DNA of 64,000 nucleotides from Sphagnum compactum. Its lineage: Eukaryota > Bryophyta > Sphagnopsida > Sphagnales. Below the pieces are notes generated by a model. It was given only the letters and a program-made list of their open reading frames with translations. It did not search any database and had not been told where the DNA came from. The DNA is taken from assembly GCA_965153455.1 (NCBI GenBank), contig OZ234494.1, forward strand, positions 15,066,001-15,130,000, in the 5' to 3' direction. The position numbers were made by a program, and so were the translations under genes. Position 1 is the stretch's first letter, and each line of letters begins with the position of its first letter. Shown piece by piece: positions 46,095 through 59,959 of this stretch.

Positions 46095-46990
46095 AGGGGG
46101 ACGCACCCCCAAACTCTTTAAAAGACCCAAATGTGGGTCCCAGAGCAAAACAACGAAAAAAAAAAGAGTTGGGTCATGCTCATTAACTTGCAGCACTTCA
46201 AGGGTAAGAGGGCATGTTAGAATTTATGGATGGGACTAGGACGAACTCATAAGCGAAAGTTCAAAATGAGATCACTTTGCACAACTAAGGAAAAAGGGCA
46301 GTTAGTGCAAGTTGAATGGAAGTGGTGCGATGAACTTAGTAAGGACAACTTCAAGCACAATTTTACACGACCCACAACCTTTGGGAACGAGGCACTACTC
46401 CCCTCCCTATAGTATACTTTGTGCCTTTCCATGGGGACTACATCCAAATGTCATTTTTCCCTGGGACTTTTATTGTCCCAAAACTTTGGACGTTCATATC
46501 TTTCTCAAATCAAGTCTGTTTTGAAAATGCAAGGGCAATATCTTATAACCTTCAAAAATATCTTTCCAACATTGTATAACATGCCCTAATCAAAGCTCAT
46601 TTGACCCTTGCTTTTAAGGTGTTTGTGGTTGGGAGTCAAATTCTCAATTTGACTCCTGCCCCTTCTTTTGATCATAACTCATGCAAATTACGTCTAAATG
46701 AACAATGCAAGGGCACTTTAAGCATTTACGCTTCAAAACCTTTTTAATGGTGTCCTGGGGGCCCAATTTGGTGTTTTTTTGTGTTTCCAACCAAGGTTCT
46801 GAACATTCATGACTCCCGCATGAGTGTAACTCCCAAAGTGGGACTACACTTGGAAGTCATTGGGTTCCATCCCTTGCACTTTTCCCCATTTGTGAGTTTG
46901 TTTCACACCTAAATACATTCTCTTGGCCTCATGGGGCCTTACACTCCACATTCAATTACGAACCCAATGTTAGGGTTACGACAAGGGGGG
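46095..46990 (-). mobile_element. Solo LTR, copy 3 of 3
   Basis: GACGCACCCCC (46100) to GGGTTACGACA (46985), 886 bp, in the same orientation as copy 1. It is flanked by 5-bp AGGGG at 46095-46099 and 46986-46990. The terminal T of TGACGC appears lost. It is more diverged than the other two copies but shares GAGTCAAATTCTCAATTTGA-type and TTTTGATCATAACTCATGC segments. Confidence 0.78.
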
Positions 46991-47804
46991 ATGTTTCCCA
47001 ACAACTTTTAGCAATTAGGGTTAGGTCAAGACAATAGTAGTGGCACCTCCATCGAGCTAAAAGGAAAAATTGTTGACCTTTTAACAAAAGAAAAAGAATG
47101 GGTGGGGGCTTGAGGGGGTGTGAGGAAAGAAAAGTGATGATGATGGTTGTAAGGATGGAGAAGGGATCTTGGCACATCATGAAAGGGCGAAATAGGTGAA
47201 GGGGTGAGGAGGCTACAACATCATGAAGGAGCAAGCTTCTCAAGGGTAGTCAAGTCAATAATCACCTTGGAGAATGGAGGTAAAATCATCAAATAAGGGC
47301 GTTGGCGATTGTTCAAGTGGGGGAGCTTCATGAGCATGGTGATTAGAAGGGAATGGGGAAAATCAAAAAGAGGTACCTTGATTTGGTTAATGCAGAAAAT
47401 AGGAGTAAAAAGGAAGAAAAAGTTGGGAATGTCGATTGTGGGACCTAAAGAGCAAAGGTAATGGTATGCCCTCTTGAGTAGCAAGAGCAAAAAGAACTAG
47501 AGCTTAGGTTGTCTAATAGAGGTAGAGTGGGGAGAAAATTGTTTTGGGGTGTGGTAGAGAGTTCTGGAGATATAAATAGTTGGGAGGTGGGATTGTAGTG
47601 GAGGAAAATAATGTAGAAACGATGTTAGGGTTTAGTAAAGAGAAAGGAGTGGAAAACTTAGGGATTGAACCAAAACTGCATCATGACCACTTCTTGGAGA
47701 TTTGACATTTCTTTTTTTTGCAAAGACTTGTTGTAATTTTGGTTTGATGATGTTTGCATGAGGTTGACCTGGTTTCATGTTGTAATTGGTTAAATGCAAG
47801 GAAA
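46991..47804. other. Intergenic sequence
   Basis: G/A-rich on the plus strand with no recognisable gene. Minus frames here (46956-47243, 47221-47490) are Leu/Pro/Ser/Phe-rich complements of that purine bias. Confidence 0.45.
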
Positions 47805-48120
47805 AGGGAGTGATAGAGAAGGGTAGGATAACTATTTGCCACATATAGGGGAAAATGATATAACAAAGAAAGCAAGGAAAGAAAGTTGTCAGAAGGAAAG
47901 GTAGAATAGTTGTCTACATCAAACAAGGGAAAAAGAGATAACAAAAAAAACAAAGAAAGAAAGTTGTTAGAAAGAGAGATAGGATAGTTGTCCGTAGCAA
48001 ACATAGGAAAATGATATAACCAAGAAAGCAAGGAAAGAAAGTTGTCAGAAGGAAAAGTAGGATAGTTGTTTGCAACAGATAGGGGAAAAAAAATATAACA
48101 AAAAAAACAAGGAGTACGGG
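47805..48120. repeat. 78-bp tandem array, about 4 copies
   Basis: AAAGTTGT occurs at 47882, 47960 and 48038, exact 78-bp steps, with GATAGTTGT and GGGAAAA segments in each unit and a partial copy before. Because 78 is a multiple of three, the minus strand reads a 26-residue Phe/Leu/Ser/Asn repeat (frame 47681-48193). This is most simply an effect of the period and not a gene. Confidence 0.85.
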
Positions 48121-51100
48121 AATGGAAGTTAGGTAATAAATTGTGACTCCTCCCTTTGATGATCTCCGAAGGGTTATAGGGGGAGTGACCCATGTCAATG
48201 TGTTAAAGATGTGCTAATTTTGCGTTTAACACCCATCATCAAATATTATTACACCCAAAAACCCCCATAAATTATGTAAATATGCACGGCTAAAGCTCTA
48301 TGGCCAAACCATCAAATTTATGGCCGGTTAGAATGGTGAAAAACGATGAACTGAACACCGAGCGTTTGGTGATAGGCTAAAGTGAGAACACCCATAAGAT
48401 TTTTTATGATAGGCCAACTCTTGCACTATATGGGTGCTCAGTAATTGGCCTGTGTTTGGTGATGGGCATGTTTTCCCTAGTACCTGTTACCACCTCAAGG
48501 AATGGCTTCTTGCCCTACTATATCCATGACTCATTCCTAGGTGGAAAGAGCACCTAAGAAAGGCCCTACTGGGCCCTCTTCATAGTACGGAACCAACTCA
48601 GTGGGTGTCCTACTCAGACACATTTTCAGACTTTCCCTCTTAGTTGGGACAGAAGTCCCAATTTTGATGTGGTCGGTTGGGCCGGTAATGTGAATTGATG
48701 GTGGAGAACACACTTAAGATGTGAATCATAGGTGGGGAAAACTGGATAAGCTCTGAAACAGGCTTTCATGGAACCAGTTACAGCAAAATGAAACACATGC
48801 AAGCCCTATTGGACAGGGGACAGTCCTAGGTGGAAGGGGTCCTAGTAAGCCTATTCCATAAAACGTAATGTTCATGGCATCGGGCTTCTAGATTGGTCAC
48901 CCATTCCCCAGTAATTTCAGTGGGCTTGATTCCATTACTTTTGCCTTGTTTTATGGTCAGTCCACCTATCATCCATCCATCATTTCCATTTCCTTCTCCT
49001 ACTGGTAACTGCACCCTCTCTTGAAGGCTTTTTTTTGACTTGCCGTGAGCTTCCTTGGCCTACCTAACTTTGAAAAAGTTGAGGGATGATTTGCACAACT
49101 AGGCTAGGTAACTGTTTTCAGCAAAGTTAGGGAATATATGATGGGAAAAACACCACCCAATGGGTTTTGCTGAAACCCTGCCAATCTCTTTGTCAACAGG
49201 CTTGGGGATTGGGGGAGATAGGTATATGAAGAAGAGTCCAGAGATGCATTTCCTTTCCCTCACCTCACATTCCAGATTTTTTTAGCAATTGCCAATCAGG
49301 TGTTAACATATTTGTAAACCACTCCCCCAAAATATGCCCAATCACTTGTGAGCATGAATGAAGCTCACTCTTAGAATGCCACCCAAAGGATGATGGCCTT
49401 TCATCCCAACAAAGAAAGCAAAGAGGAAAGATCTATACTTCTGCAAGCTTTCCATTGGATGCTGCTTACGATTCCTCACCCTACAGCCCCCAAAAAAAAA
49501 GAGAACGCCAAGTAAAGATCTCCTTCTTTTCTTTCTCCAACTGCCTTCCATTAGACACCTATTATTCCTCCACTGCCGAAGTACGGGGGTCTTCCTTTTT
49601 TAACGCCAATAACTCCTAACTCCCCTTTATGCCTTTTAGTAATGTGTGGAGTGTTTAGTCTGTACATCCTCCCAGGTTTATCTGATCTGAGCAGATCTGA
49701 GGAGTCCTTTTGCGGAATTCTGGCCCACAAGTGGCTTTGCAACTTTTTCCAAATTCTAGGCTACACCTTAAAAGTTGGCCTCTAGGTAGACAAAGATGTT
49801 GTGGGGGTGGGAGAGGAAGGGGGGGAGGGATGGCCAAATCCAATGACCAAAAGTCAAGCTGTGGACTACCCATGCAGTTCCACAAGTAGGTTAGGGTAAA
49901 GTGCACTAATAATAGTATTGTATAAGTGACTCCATTAAATATCTTCCAACTGAAGGGAAATTATATTCGGGAACCGTTTCCATCAAAGACCTTTGTAGGC
50001 TGTAACAATACCCCATTTCCATCATCTTTTACAACTTACTGGAGTTAGGTGTAAGGTACCACGCCAAACTGGCCTACTGGGCTCCCAGTACCACTGAAAC
50101 TGAGATGCAATGAGAAGTCAGGATGGCAACAGTACAGAGGACAAAAAAACAGGGGACCAAACTAGTTTTCTCACCTAGTTCGGTCCTGATGGGAGTTTCA
50201 TCCCCAGTTTTGGATTTACCTTTGTGCGCCTTGTCAGAATTAGATCCTGTAAATCTTCTGAACTGATACCCAGTTTCGTAAAATTGATAGTACTTATTTT
50301 CTCTCACTTTTTGGATCGCTCAAATTGGGGATGAAACAGGAATTATGGGGGTCAAACTTGGGCCTAAAGACAGGTTGAATTTATAAATAACTCTACTCAT
50401 GGGACATAGAACAAGAAGGCATTTGGTTTTTACCACAAAAAACAATCTGCAAAACATATTTTGCACACTTCCATTCAACATGTGACTCATTATCACCACT
50501 CGGTTTGTTTGGTGCTCTATTCTCAACTCCACTCACCCATTAAGTTCTACATCGTTTTGCAACACTAAGAATCCTGAGCAGTTGAAACATTTGAGCTCAT
50601 GTGAAGGATGAAAAAATTAACATCCACTAGGAATCAACTAGTGTTGGCCAGGTATGTGGGTTATGGGTGGCTATGTACAAGAACATATACCAAGGTATGT
50701 GAAGCCTTGATCAGTGGGTGGACATTGAGAAAAAAAACGCAATAGACCTCCGTAGGTGGGTATGTTCTTGCTCATACATAACCAAGGCCGTTGCACAAGT
50801 GGGCTTCAATTTTTTGAAGCCCAACGAATGCACATGCTTAGGGGATTTTATTGATTTTTACATGGACAAAGCATGAAGATTAGGATAGAACTTTTAGAGT
50901 TTTAGGTTTCATTGTGCCTTGTGTCTTTTGTGAAAACATCATGGAAAGTGTAGTATAGTTGACAATGTATAATAAAGTTTGAAGCATTATTGTTTTGTGA
51001 TTTGATCATTGAGCATAGTCATAATTTTTCACTTTGCATTGATGTGTATGTGTACCTAGAGTGAAGAGACAAGCTTTTCAAAATCAAGCTTAGGTACGAA

Positions 51101-53182
51101 ATCTTTTGTATTTTGTGCATTTTTTCTATTGTTCAATTTCTTTTTTTTGCTTTACATTCCACACATTTTGTTGGTGTGAAGCTTTTGTCTCAATTAAGTT
51201 ATTTGCATTGCGATTTATTTATTTTTGTGTTAATTTATATGTTAGGTTTTGTGTTTAGTTTTTTTTTAATGTGCTACTCTATTTATTAAATTTTGTGTTT
51301 AGTTTTTCATTAAATGCTACTTTGTTGATTTAGGATTTTAAGTTTTAATCTTGAAACTTTGTGTTTTGTTTTTAATTATATGTTATTTTACTAATTAAAT
51401 TACAATATTTTGTTACATGTTACTATGGTAGTTTAGGGTTTTAAATGCAAAACTTTGTGCTATGTTTTCCACTACCTATTATTTTGTCGATTAAACTATA
51501 GTTACTATGTGTTACTCTTGCAATTTAAGGTTTTATAATGTTGATGTGATCGTGGATTTGCTTGGTGGTTTGAGGGGACTACATTTGTAAGACTCATTTA
51601 CATCTATGACTAAATGTTCATATGCATTTGTTGATATTCATATTTACGAAATGGGAATTAGGAATGGTGATGGTGATGCATTTTGATATGACTTTTTCAA
51701 TAAGTTAAATGTTGAAAGGGATGTTAACAAGGAGGAGATCTTACAAGTTGAAGGAGACACATGAAAACAACTCCTCTAATTTGAGGTCAATCAAAAGTTT
51801 TAAATTCCTTGGCACAAAATTACAAGGACATGGGTTTTTTTTATAAATTTAATGTTTCTTTTTCCATGGTTGATTTTTTAAAATCTTAATGGATGTGTTG
51901 TGTCAATTATTGTTATGTCTAGCAAAAAGATAATGTACAAGTAACATTTATCATCGCAAGGGCTTTATCATGTATAACAAATAACATGAGACAACTACAA
52001 TGATTATGCATGTTTCTATGAACCTTTCGCTATGTTAAATCTATACAATGCCAAAAGACTTATTCATATTATCATTGTTTCAATTAATGCCTATCAATCT
52101 ACCAAAAGCGAAAAAACCTTATAAAGTAGTCCATTGTTAGTTTTTTCATTCCAAAATCCTTTACAAATAATTAAACCTTATTTAAGAACAATTATTGGAT
52201 GATTTATGTTTGTATATCACCAAAGGGTATTGTTTGTTGAACTTCACCAAAAACATTTGGTTTAAGAAACTAGTATTTGAACAATGTGGGAAGGTTATGT
52301 TTATAAATATATGACATATCTGCAATGAAACAATACTTAAATTTGACACATTTGTTTTGGTGGTCAATTAAATTAACAAAAAGTCAATTCATTGTCACAT
52401 TACTATAAGGATCTTTGAGGTTTGTGAGACATTAAAAACTATCATGGCTCTGTAATTGAAAGATCTTCTTGTTTTGATTTGTGTGACAAGGTCATAGATG
52501 AAAGCACCAACTTGAACTCTCACAAATGCTTTAATAAACATTGTGTCATGTGTTCCACTAATGTTGCCCCAACCATATGTTGACAATTGTTATGGGCATG
52601 TTATGTTTTAATGTTGTCAATATGCTACTAATGATTTGAAAATTTGTGGTTTTATGAAGGAGGTGTCAATAAAAGATGCAAACATGCCACTATAGAAAAT
52701 TCTTACATGGAAAAAAAAAGTGGAAAAGGAAGGAAAAATGGGCAGAAGTTTGTAGAAATGCATCTTTTCACCCTTGGAAGTTAAAGAAACCTATGAAAAC
52801 TAAATTTCCTTCCATAGTCATTCTTTTCAAAAAGACCTTGGAGTTTAAATATGCAATGAATTTATGTTGTTTGAGGTAGACATTTGCCTTGTAGAACAAA
52901 ATTCCCATTATGCAAACTTGGGTTATGGTAAAAAAAGTTAATGAAATGTTTATTCCAAAGGTCATATAATGTGTGTTGAATCAATCCCAAGGGTATTAGT
53001 TGTTGTTTAATGCAATTGCCACCACCATTGCCATGCGTTGTATGATGGAATTTTATAATGATTGTTCCTATGCAAATATACATTTACTATTTTGTGAATT
53101 TTATGTTGATGTTTCCATTAATTGAATTGAGCTTCTATGATCGAGGTTTTCAATTGTCCAACAATTTGCTAATTGTTTTTGC
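48121..53182. other. Intergenic sequence
   Basis: No recognisable gene. 48500-50300 is less AT-rich but holds only short frames. A possible MITE (48230-48470) and a foldback at 50659-50783 are treated as findings. From 51000 on it is strongly AT-rich. Confidence 0.45.
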
Positions 53183-53440
53183 TTGAAGGCTGGGGACTTT
53201 GATTATGAGTTGCATCATATTGGCCATCCTATGACATTTGAGGTGATAAGTGTGTTGAAGCCATTTTTAGTTTTTGCATTTTCATTGCAACCCCATTGTG
53301 CACATAACATGCTAGTCCTTACATTGGACCTTTGTTTAAAAAATTGTAATTCATTCAAAATAATGTGGGCTTTGAAATGGCATTGCAAATTGCGACAAAA
53401 TATGATTGTGAGATTTTGATCCCCCTTCTTTAACTTCAAT
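53183..53440 (+). pseudogene. Fragment of a plant hAT-like or related transposase C-terminal region
   Basis: One frame reads FEVISVLKPFLVFAFSLQPH and CAHNMLVLTLDLCLKN. A second frame then continues with NNVGFEMALQIATKYDCEIL and IPLL. Together these match a pattern I know from repeated plant proteins (HNMLALMLDPR, then YVG and YDC-LIPLL) that are probably transposase-derived. A frameshift splits it and nothing recognisable extends upstream, so it is a relic. Confidence 0.45.
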
Positions 53441-56400
53441 GAAAGAAGTTGCCATGACCTATTTAAAGTTGAATTATCATTTTATAAACAAACTAAAACA
53501 CCCAAGTGAAGATTTGAATCCTTTAGGGTTTAGGGTTGTCAATATGGCTATGATTATCACAAGATTGAGGCATTATTATCTTGGCATTGAGAATTTGAAC
53601 AAGCTAGTTATTATCATGAAAAATTGGCCAAATGACCTTAGATTAGAATGATTAGAAGTATATTGAGATGTTTATAATTCTTTATTTGAAAAAATGAAGA
53701 ATTGATTACAAATTTTGGTTTATTTAAAGAAGATTTATTTTATTGTTGAAAGTTGTAAAAAGTAGAAACACCTTTGATGCAAACAACTATAAAATTAAAA
53801 TAGGGAGGTAATCATGGATTTATTTTGGTCTTTTGTTGCATTAATTTGTTATTTCAAGTGGTTGTTTGTTTTTGACTATCCATCATGCATTTGTTTTGTT
53901 TTAAATTTGTTAACCACTGACCAATATTGATGTTGAAAATGTATGTTTTATGTATAGGTGGGATTTTTAAGAAACCCATGACATAATGCCTCAATGATCA
54001 AATAAGTGAAAACAAAAAATGAAATGATTTTAATGATTTTAATGTTTTTAAAGTTTCACGTAAGTGATTGATGTGCTCCTCTTTATTTTGTTCATGTGAT
54101 GCAACTTAATCATTGAGATGTGATTTTGCAACCAATATTTGAACAATTTTTGCTTTGCATGTTTTTGTTGGTTTTCAACTTTCCATGGCACCTTGATTTC
54201 ATCAACTTTTGTTTTTATTTATTTTTTGGTCTTAAAGTTTTGAGTGTTTAAAAAACAACTTAAAGTTAAAGTTTGGTTGAAAACTTTGTGAATCAATGTT
54301 TGGTTTGGTATTTAATAAATTGTGTTTTAAAAACTATAGAGCTAGTTGGGGGCTATGGTGTTTTGATTTGTCTTTTGTCTTTTAGTTTGGTTTGAAATTT
54401 GAACATTGTTTTAAAAACAATAGAGTTATGGTGTTTATTTTTTGTGTTTAAGCTTAAATGTTTAAGAACTATAAAACGATGGGGTTGTAAGTTGAAAGAA
54501 TTACAAAGTCAAAGTTTGAAGTGTCTTGTTTTGTTTGTGTCTTGTCCTTTCTAGTCTTGAATGTTTAAAAAACAACATAGTTAGAGGGATTGAAAATTTT
54601 GTGAACTAGTGAATTTGTTTCAATGAATGTTTGAAAATCTACATAAAGTAAGATGTTGAAAGTTGAAATAGTTGCAAAGTTGAAGGTTGTGTTTGTTTAT
54701 GTTTGGGTTCTACAAATTGTTTATGTTTGGGAGGTTGGGGGGAAAAAAAGTAGCCCCAATTTGACAGTGCACTTTGCATTAAACTTTTGTGTGAATCTAC
54801 CAACATTTTTCAAGAAAATAATGGTGGTTGCATTCGACATGAACAACTTCAATTTTTAATTTTCAAGATGTGTCTTCATCATCCAAGGGTGAGCTACAAG
54901 GATTATAATTGTGATTATTTAGTCATTATGCATTATAGATTGTAACCATTTTATAATAATTGATGCCAAATTCAAGTTTAAATCTATGTTAGGTGAAACA
55001 ATTTTACACCCTTTCTTGTTAGATTTTGGCACAATCTTTGTAATGACATGCACATTGTCTTTGAATGTATTTTTGCATGAAAAATGATGGCAAATTTTAT
55101 TATGATTTTCATGCACATGTCGGGGTCCTTGTCCACATGGCATCTAATATTTAAATGAGTGGGGTTGCAATGATAATGCAAAAACTAAACATGCATGCTC
55201 AGAAGCTACTTTTGAAAGTACATGCCTACCCAACACTAGAACCAACACACATGTATCTTGACATTGTGTGTGAACACATTGGTGTTATTCTTTCCATCAA
55301 GAGCTATTTTGCATGGAAAATATTAATATTAAAGGGCAAGATTGAACATGTGCACCAAATTATGAAATGTTATGAAGTCTCCAATGCGAAAGGCACACAA
55401 ATTCGAAGCATGTAAAACTTCATATCTTACAATTTTTGAAAATTAATAATGAGAAAATGGGAAGAATTCACATGAATGCACAAAGGTGGCAATGTGAACT
55501 TGTCAATTTCATTTTGGATAACAAAAAAAACATTTGCATGATCAAAGGGAAATTTGTAATTGAATTGTAGATTTGTGGGTGTGATTTGAAGGGGAAATTG
55601 CTTTCAAAATCAAAAGAAAAACATGATTGAATATAAACTTTCCAAAGACATGTTTTAGGACATGTGACTATGGTATGAACAAGACATAAGGCAACATTTT
55701 AAATAGAATATTCAAGCAAAACTAATGCACGTGGGATGCATGGCATCATTGGTGTATGATGGTAAGACCATATATTAAGCAAATGGTAATAACATTGTGA
55801 CATGGCAATCATGGAAACATTGTTGTGGTGGAGATATTGAAACGCTACCCAATGGAATTACAAAAAGATTTCATTGACAATTTTTATTTTCACACTCCCT
55901 AGGCGACCAATAGGGGAGAATCTCAAGCATTGGTGCAACGATCAATGTTCAGTGATTGTTTGTTTTTTAAGCAAACCCATGTTGAGGGTTTGACCTGGCA
56001 CATAGACATGTAATTGGCGAAGGTTAAAATATGATAAACCATCACCACCTTCACCTTAACAAAAACAAAATCCATGGTACCCGACTACCAACTTTGCCCC
56101 TACATCTATAATAAAATTGGTATCCACACTTGCTTTCACCCTAAAAAAGAAAATGTGCAAGGTTATCTTTACTAAACCTAGTTTGTCACTTCCATGAAAA
56201 CTAACAATTTTCTTATTAGGATTTGAAACTTTTGGGAAGGAACTTTTGTTTCTTTTCAAGGTGAATGGAAAATGCAAGAGTTTGGTGTTGTACTGATGGC
56301 CTTTCCCCCTTGAAAGAATTGTGGATTTCCTTTTTGGGTGTGACATTGGAAAGGATTTGTTCAATTGCTTTGTGGGACATTAATATATTTTCAAATCAAT

Positions 56401-58043
56401 CCTTCATAGACCTATGGCTTTTGCAAATGACAACAATTTGGTTGCTGATGAAAATGATTTTTTTACACACCCTTACATTTATAAAATGGTACTGAGGGTA
56501 AAAAATCTTGGCAATGAACTTGGTTTTCTAAGGGAATGCTCTTGAAGCTTCATTTTGCAGTGCTAATTTTCAATATCACATTTTTTTTAATCTTTTGTGG
56601 ATATTGATTTTTATTTTTAGTGATTGATCTCATGTGGTTCCTTGGGTTTCTAACTTTTATTTTCCTATTGACATAATTGTGATTGAATAATGGCCATGTG
56701 ATCTGCACATTGGGTGTTAGAAGCCTTGAGACCTTGCAAATGTACATGACATAGAATCAGAGCTTGATGTTGAATTTGAAGATAAAACATCAAAATGTGA
56801 AGAATTTCCAAATGTTTGTGTTGTTCATATTGAAGGAAGTGGAATAAATATCTTATTGAAGGCTATATGTAGTTACACCATTGAGCAATTTGACAAAGTT
56901 ACGTGTCTATCTAGTGATTGAAATAATGTAGCCAGACAATTGAGCAATTTGGGCAAGTTACGCGGCTATTTGAAGATTCTTTGTTGTGAGGTCTTGTGTA
57001 TTGTGTCTTGCATGTGTCAACTCAAGGAAAGGCATGCTTCTGGGAGTGCCTGGCAAGGATATAGTTATATTTTCTAATAACCGCCCATGTGTACACCCAA
57101 CAAGGCTTTTGTGAAAAAAAGAGAATTATTATAGGTTATTTGGCAAAGAAATGCCCCATGTACCCACTAGTTTCTTTTAAAGAAGAAGAAGCATATATAC
57201 CCATCTCCACAAATGACCAAGGCCCCGTACCTAGTCAATTCTTATTTTTTTAAAGAAAAAAACCTGGACTCAAATGGTTCTTTCAAAAAAGAAAAATCAA
57301 AAGCCTGGACCTAGCTGATTGTTTAAAAACCCAAAACATATTTGATAGCAAACCCACATTATTTTAATTTTAAAAATCCATGCAACACGGGTAAAGACTT
57401 GGTGCACATATTGCACTTTTTTGAAATATTCTTTCTGAGAGAATAAATCATAAATTACGTATATTCAAACATACTTTGTGCGAATAAGGTCATGATTGGC
57501 CTGATCTCCCTCCATTTGGCGTTGTGGGCCTAAAAGGTTTCAAGTCTCAACTTTCAAGTGCTTTTTGACCGCGGCCCTAGCCCCTGCCTCTGTTTTCTCA
57601 TGGCCCGGCCTGCCCAGTGTGTTGAATAACAAAGGCTTTCATGGGAAGGAACAGTGGAGAATCTCATGAAAAGTTCCGGCTTTTACAAGATTCCTTGAAA
57701 AGGAGCTGTGGCCCTTCAAGAACTGATGGGACTAACTTATTGCCCTTGCCCTTCTGGTTGGAAGGAGTCCAATTTTTTTGAGATTGAGTTAGAAAGGATT
57801 TTTTGGAAGGAGTGCAACACTTTGTGCGGTGAGTTAGAAGGATTCTCCCCCCTTTTAGGAGGAGAATAAAGCTTCAAACTCAAACTCTGGTCCAGAGTCC
57901 ACACCGTAAGCTTGACTTGACCTAGCATCATGCAAGCTTCTGCATTACGTCATAACTCTCCATGTAGTGACTTGACCTAGAGTCATGACGTGATGCACCC
58001 AAAAGCAAGCCCAGAAAGGGTAATCAATCAATTATCGGACCTT
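53441..58043. other. AT-rich intergenic sequence
   Basis: No recognisable gene. Frames such as 55155-55415 (plus) and 56056-56364 (minus) have no family resemblance. Confidence 0.5.
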
Positions 58044-58410
58044 GTTTCCACTAGTCTTGGGCAGGTGCTTTGGCAAGCAAGAACTGCCAGTTCTGGTCAT
58101 TAAGAAGCAGATCAGAACTGGGTCTCATTTTCAAAACCAGGACCGGAATTTATGTTTGTTAAGAACTGAACCCGAAACTGAAACTGGGTTTGTGACTCTA
58201 TTTATGTGTGGAACCGAAACCAAAACTAGATACATTTTTTGAAAATGAAAAAATGACTTAAACAAAGAGTTTATATGAGTTCCAAATTGGTCCACTTTTT
58301 CACTTGTTTGAAGAATCCAACCCAGAACTGAGACAATTCTAATCTATTTTGCAGAACCTGAAGGGGATGTTCTTCATAAAAGTAAATAACTGCCCAACAC
58401 TGGTCTCCAC
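58044..58410. mobile_element. hAT-like MITE, second family member
   Basis: The 351-bp element (58052-58402) starts TAGTCTTGGGCAG. Its right end as reverse complement starts CAGTGTTGGGCAG. The 8-bp flanks are GTTTCCAC (58044-58051) and GTCTCCAC (58403-58410), one mismatch. GAACTG/CAGTTCT and GAACC motifs recur inside. The ends share CAGTGTTGGG with the element at 32388. Confidence 0.85.
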
Positions 58411-59959
58411 TCTCAAGCACAGTTAACAACCAGTTTTTGCACCTAATGGGCTGCCAGCCTTTGAGACAATGCCACATGCCATTCCTGTTGTGCCAAGAAT
58501 TCATGCTGTTACCAAAGTCAGACATGCTAAATCTTTCCCAATTGGATGGAAATTGAAAAAGGTCAATATTTATATGACCTTTTAACCCACTCTCCTTAAC
58601 CCATGATCCACCCATAGATTTTATGCTGCAATACCTTAATACCTTAACAATTTCAGCATTTAAAAAAACAAAATTGCCGAACTTTTGAAAAATGATTTGT
58701 TGCTTATGCCGAAACTTTTATAAAATTAAAGATCTGCAGATTTCAACTATCAGGTTTGAACTGCATATGTATACAAAACAGTATGAACTCAAAGAGCAGA
58801 CCAAGCTATTACTTTTACATTGGCAAGAATTTTCCCACACTTGTCGAAAGTCCTTAAATTGGTAGCATTCAGTGTCAAACAACTTGCTCAAACAACTGTC
58901 CCTCATTTATTTCCTCCTGAATGAATTTGTTGTTGAAACCTAAATCATGAGAGATGCACAAAGTATGACTATCACCACCAATGGACGTGCTGCAGGCAGA
59001 GATCACCATGGTCAACATCATCATTATCTGCTTACTGTAAAGGACTTGTCAAATTTATCTATTTTAGGCAGCATTTCTGTTATTGGCAAAATTTCATCAA
59101 ATTTGGACCTTTAAAGTATGATTTCAATCTATACAACGGATTTTTCATGGGAAAGAAAGTCCCAAATTCGTCAGATTTTATGATAGGTGTAAGTAGCCAA
59201 GAAAGGTTTTTTTTTCCTACTTTCATATCTAGTATGTAACCAAATTTGGCTAAATTATTTTTTGGATGATCACCACTTCAACTAGATCACAAAATCCTTA
59301 AAAGAAGCCCTCATTTGTAGGGTAACACCCACAGAGCAGGGTGTTCTCGAAATATGTGCCTGCAAAAGTTGGAGTCAAAGTGGTCCTTATTTTGGGAACG
59401 CCTCACTCTAAGGGTGTTATCTTGCATAAAGGACCAGCAAATTATTTTTAAAAAAATCAATGTGATATTCTGTGGGTATCATGGGCAAAAAAAAAGAGGC
59501 AATGCATTTCAAAAACCATTTTTTGAACTGCCTCACCTTTTGCAGAGGACAAATTCGGCTTAATAATGTGCCATCCAAAATAGGCTAAAAATTCTGCCAG
59601 TGCTTTAAGGTGTATGTGAAGGATGCACTACACTTGGTAAAATTTCTTCCTCAACAGAGTGTAACACCTTCCATGCAAGGTTCTAAAGAATTTACCATAA
59701 GGTGCCTTCTCTCCTTCTCAAATAAATCACAGACATTCAAGATTCTACCAGATCTTTAAGCTGGGTAAGGACCTTGATTGGGCCGGTTGGAAGAACTTGG
59801 GTCAACCCATTGGACCCACATTACCAAAATGGCCTCATTCTGGGTCCTTACCCTACACAATTTGGTTCGGGCAAAACAAAGAAGCTTCTTCCCCCCCCTC
59901 AAAAACCAAAAAAAAAAAAAACAAAAGACAAAAAAAACCTCCACAGTCTAGCAATCTAG
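58411..59959. other. Intergenic sequence
   Basis: No recognisable gene. Short frames at 59354-59563 and 59756-59959 lack family resemblance. A and C homopolymers occur at about 59890-59940. Confidence 0.45.

Noticed and set aside
50640-50660. A third hAT-like MITE starting TAGTGTTGGCC
   Set aside because: Only the left-end-like motif is present. No GGCCAACACTG right end and no 8-bp duplication were found nearby.
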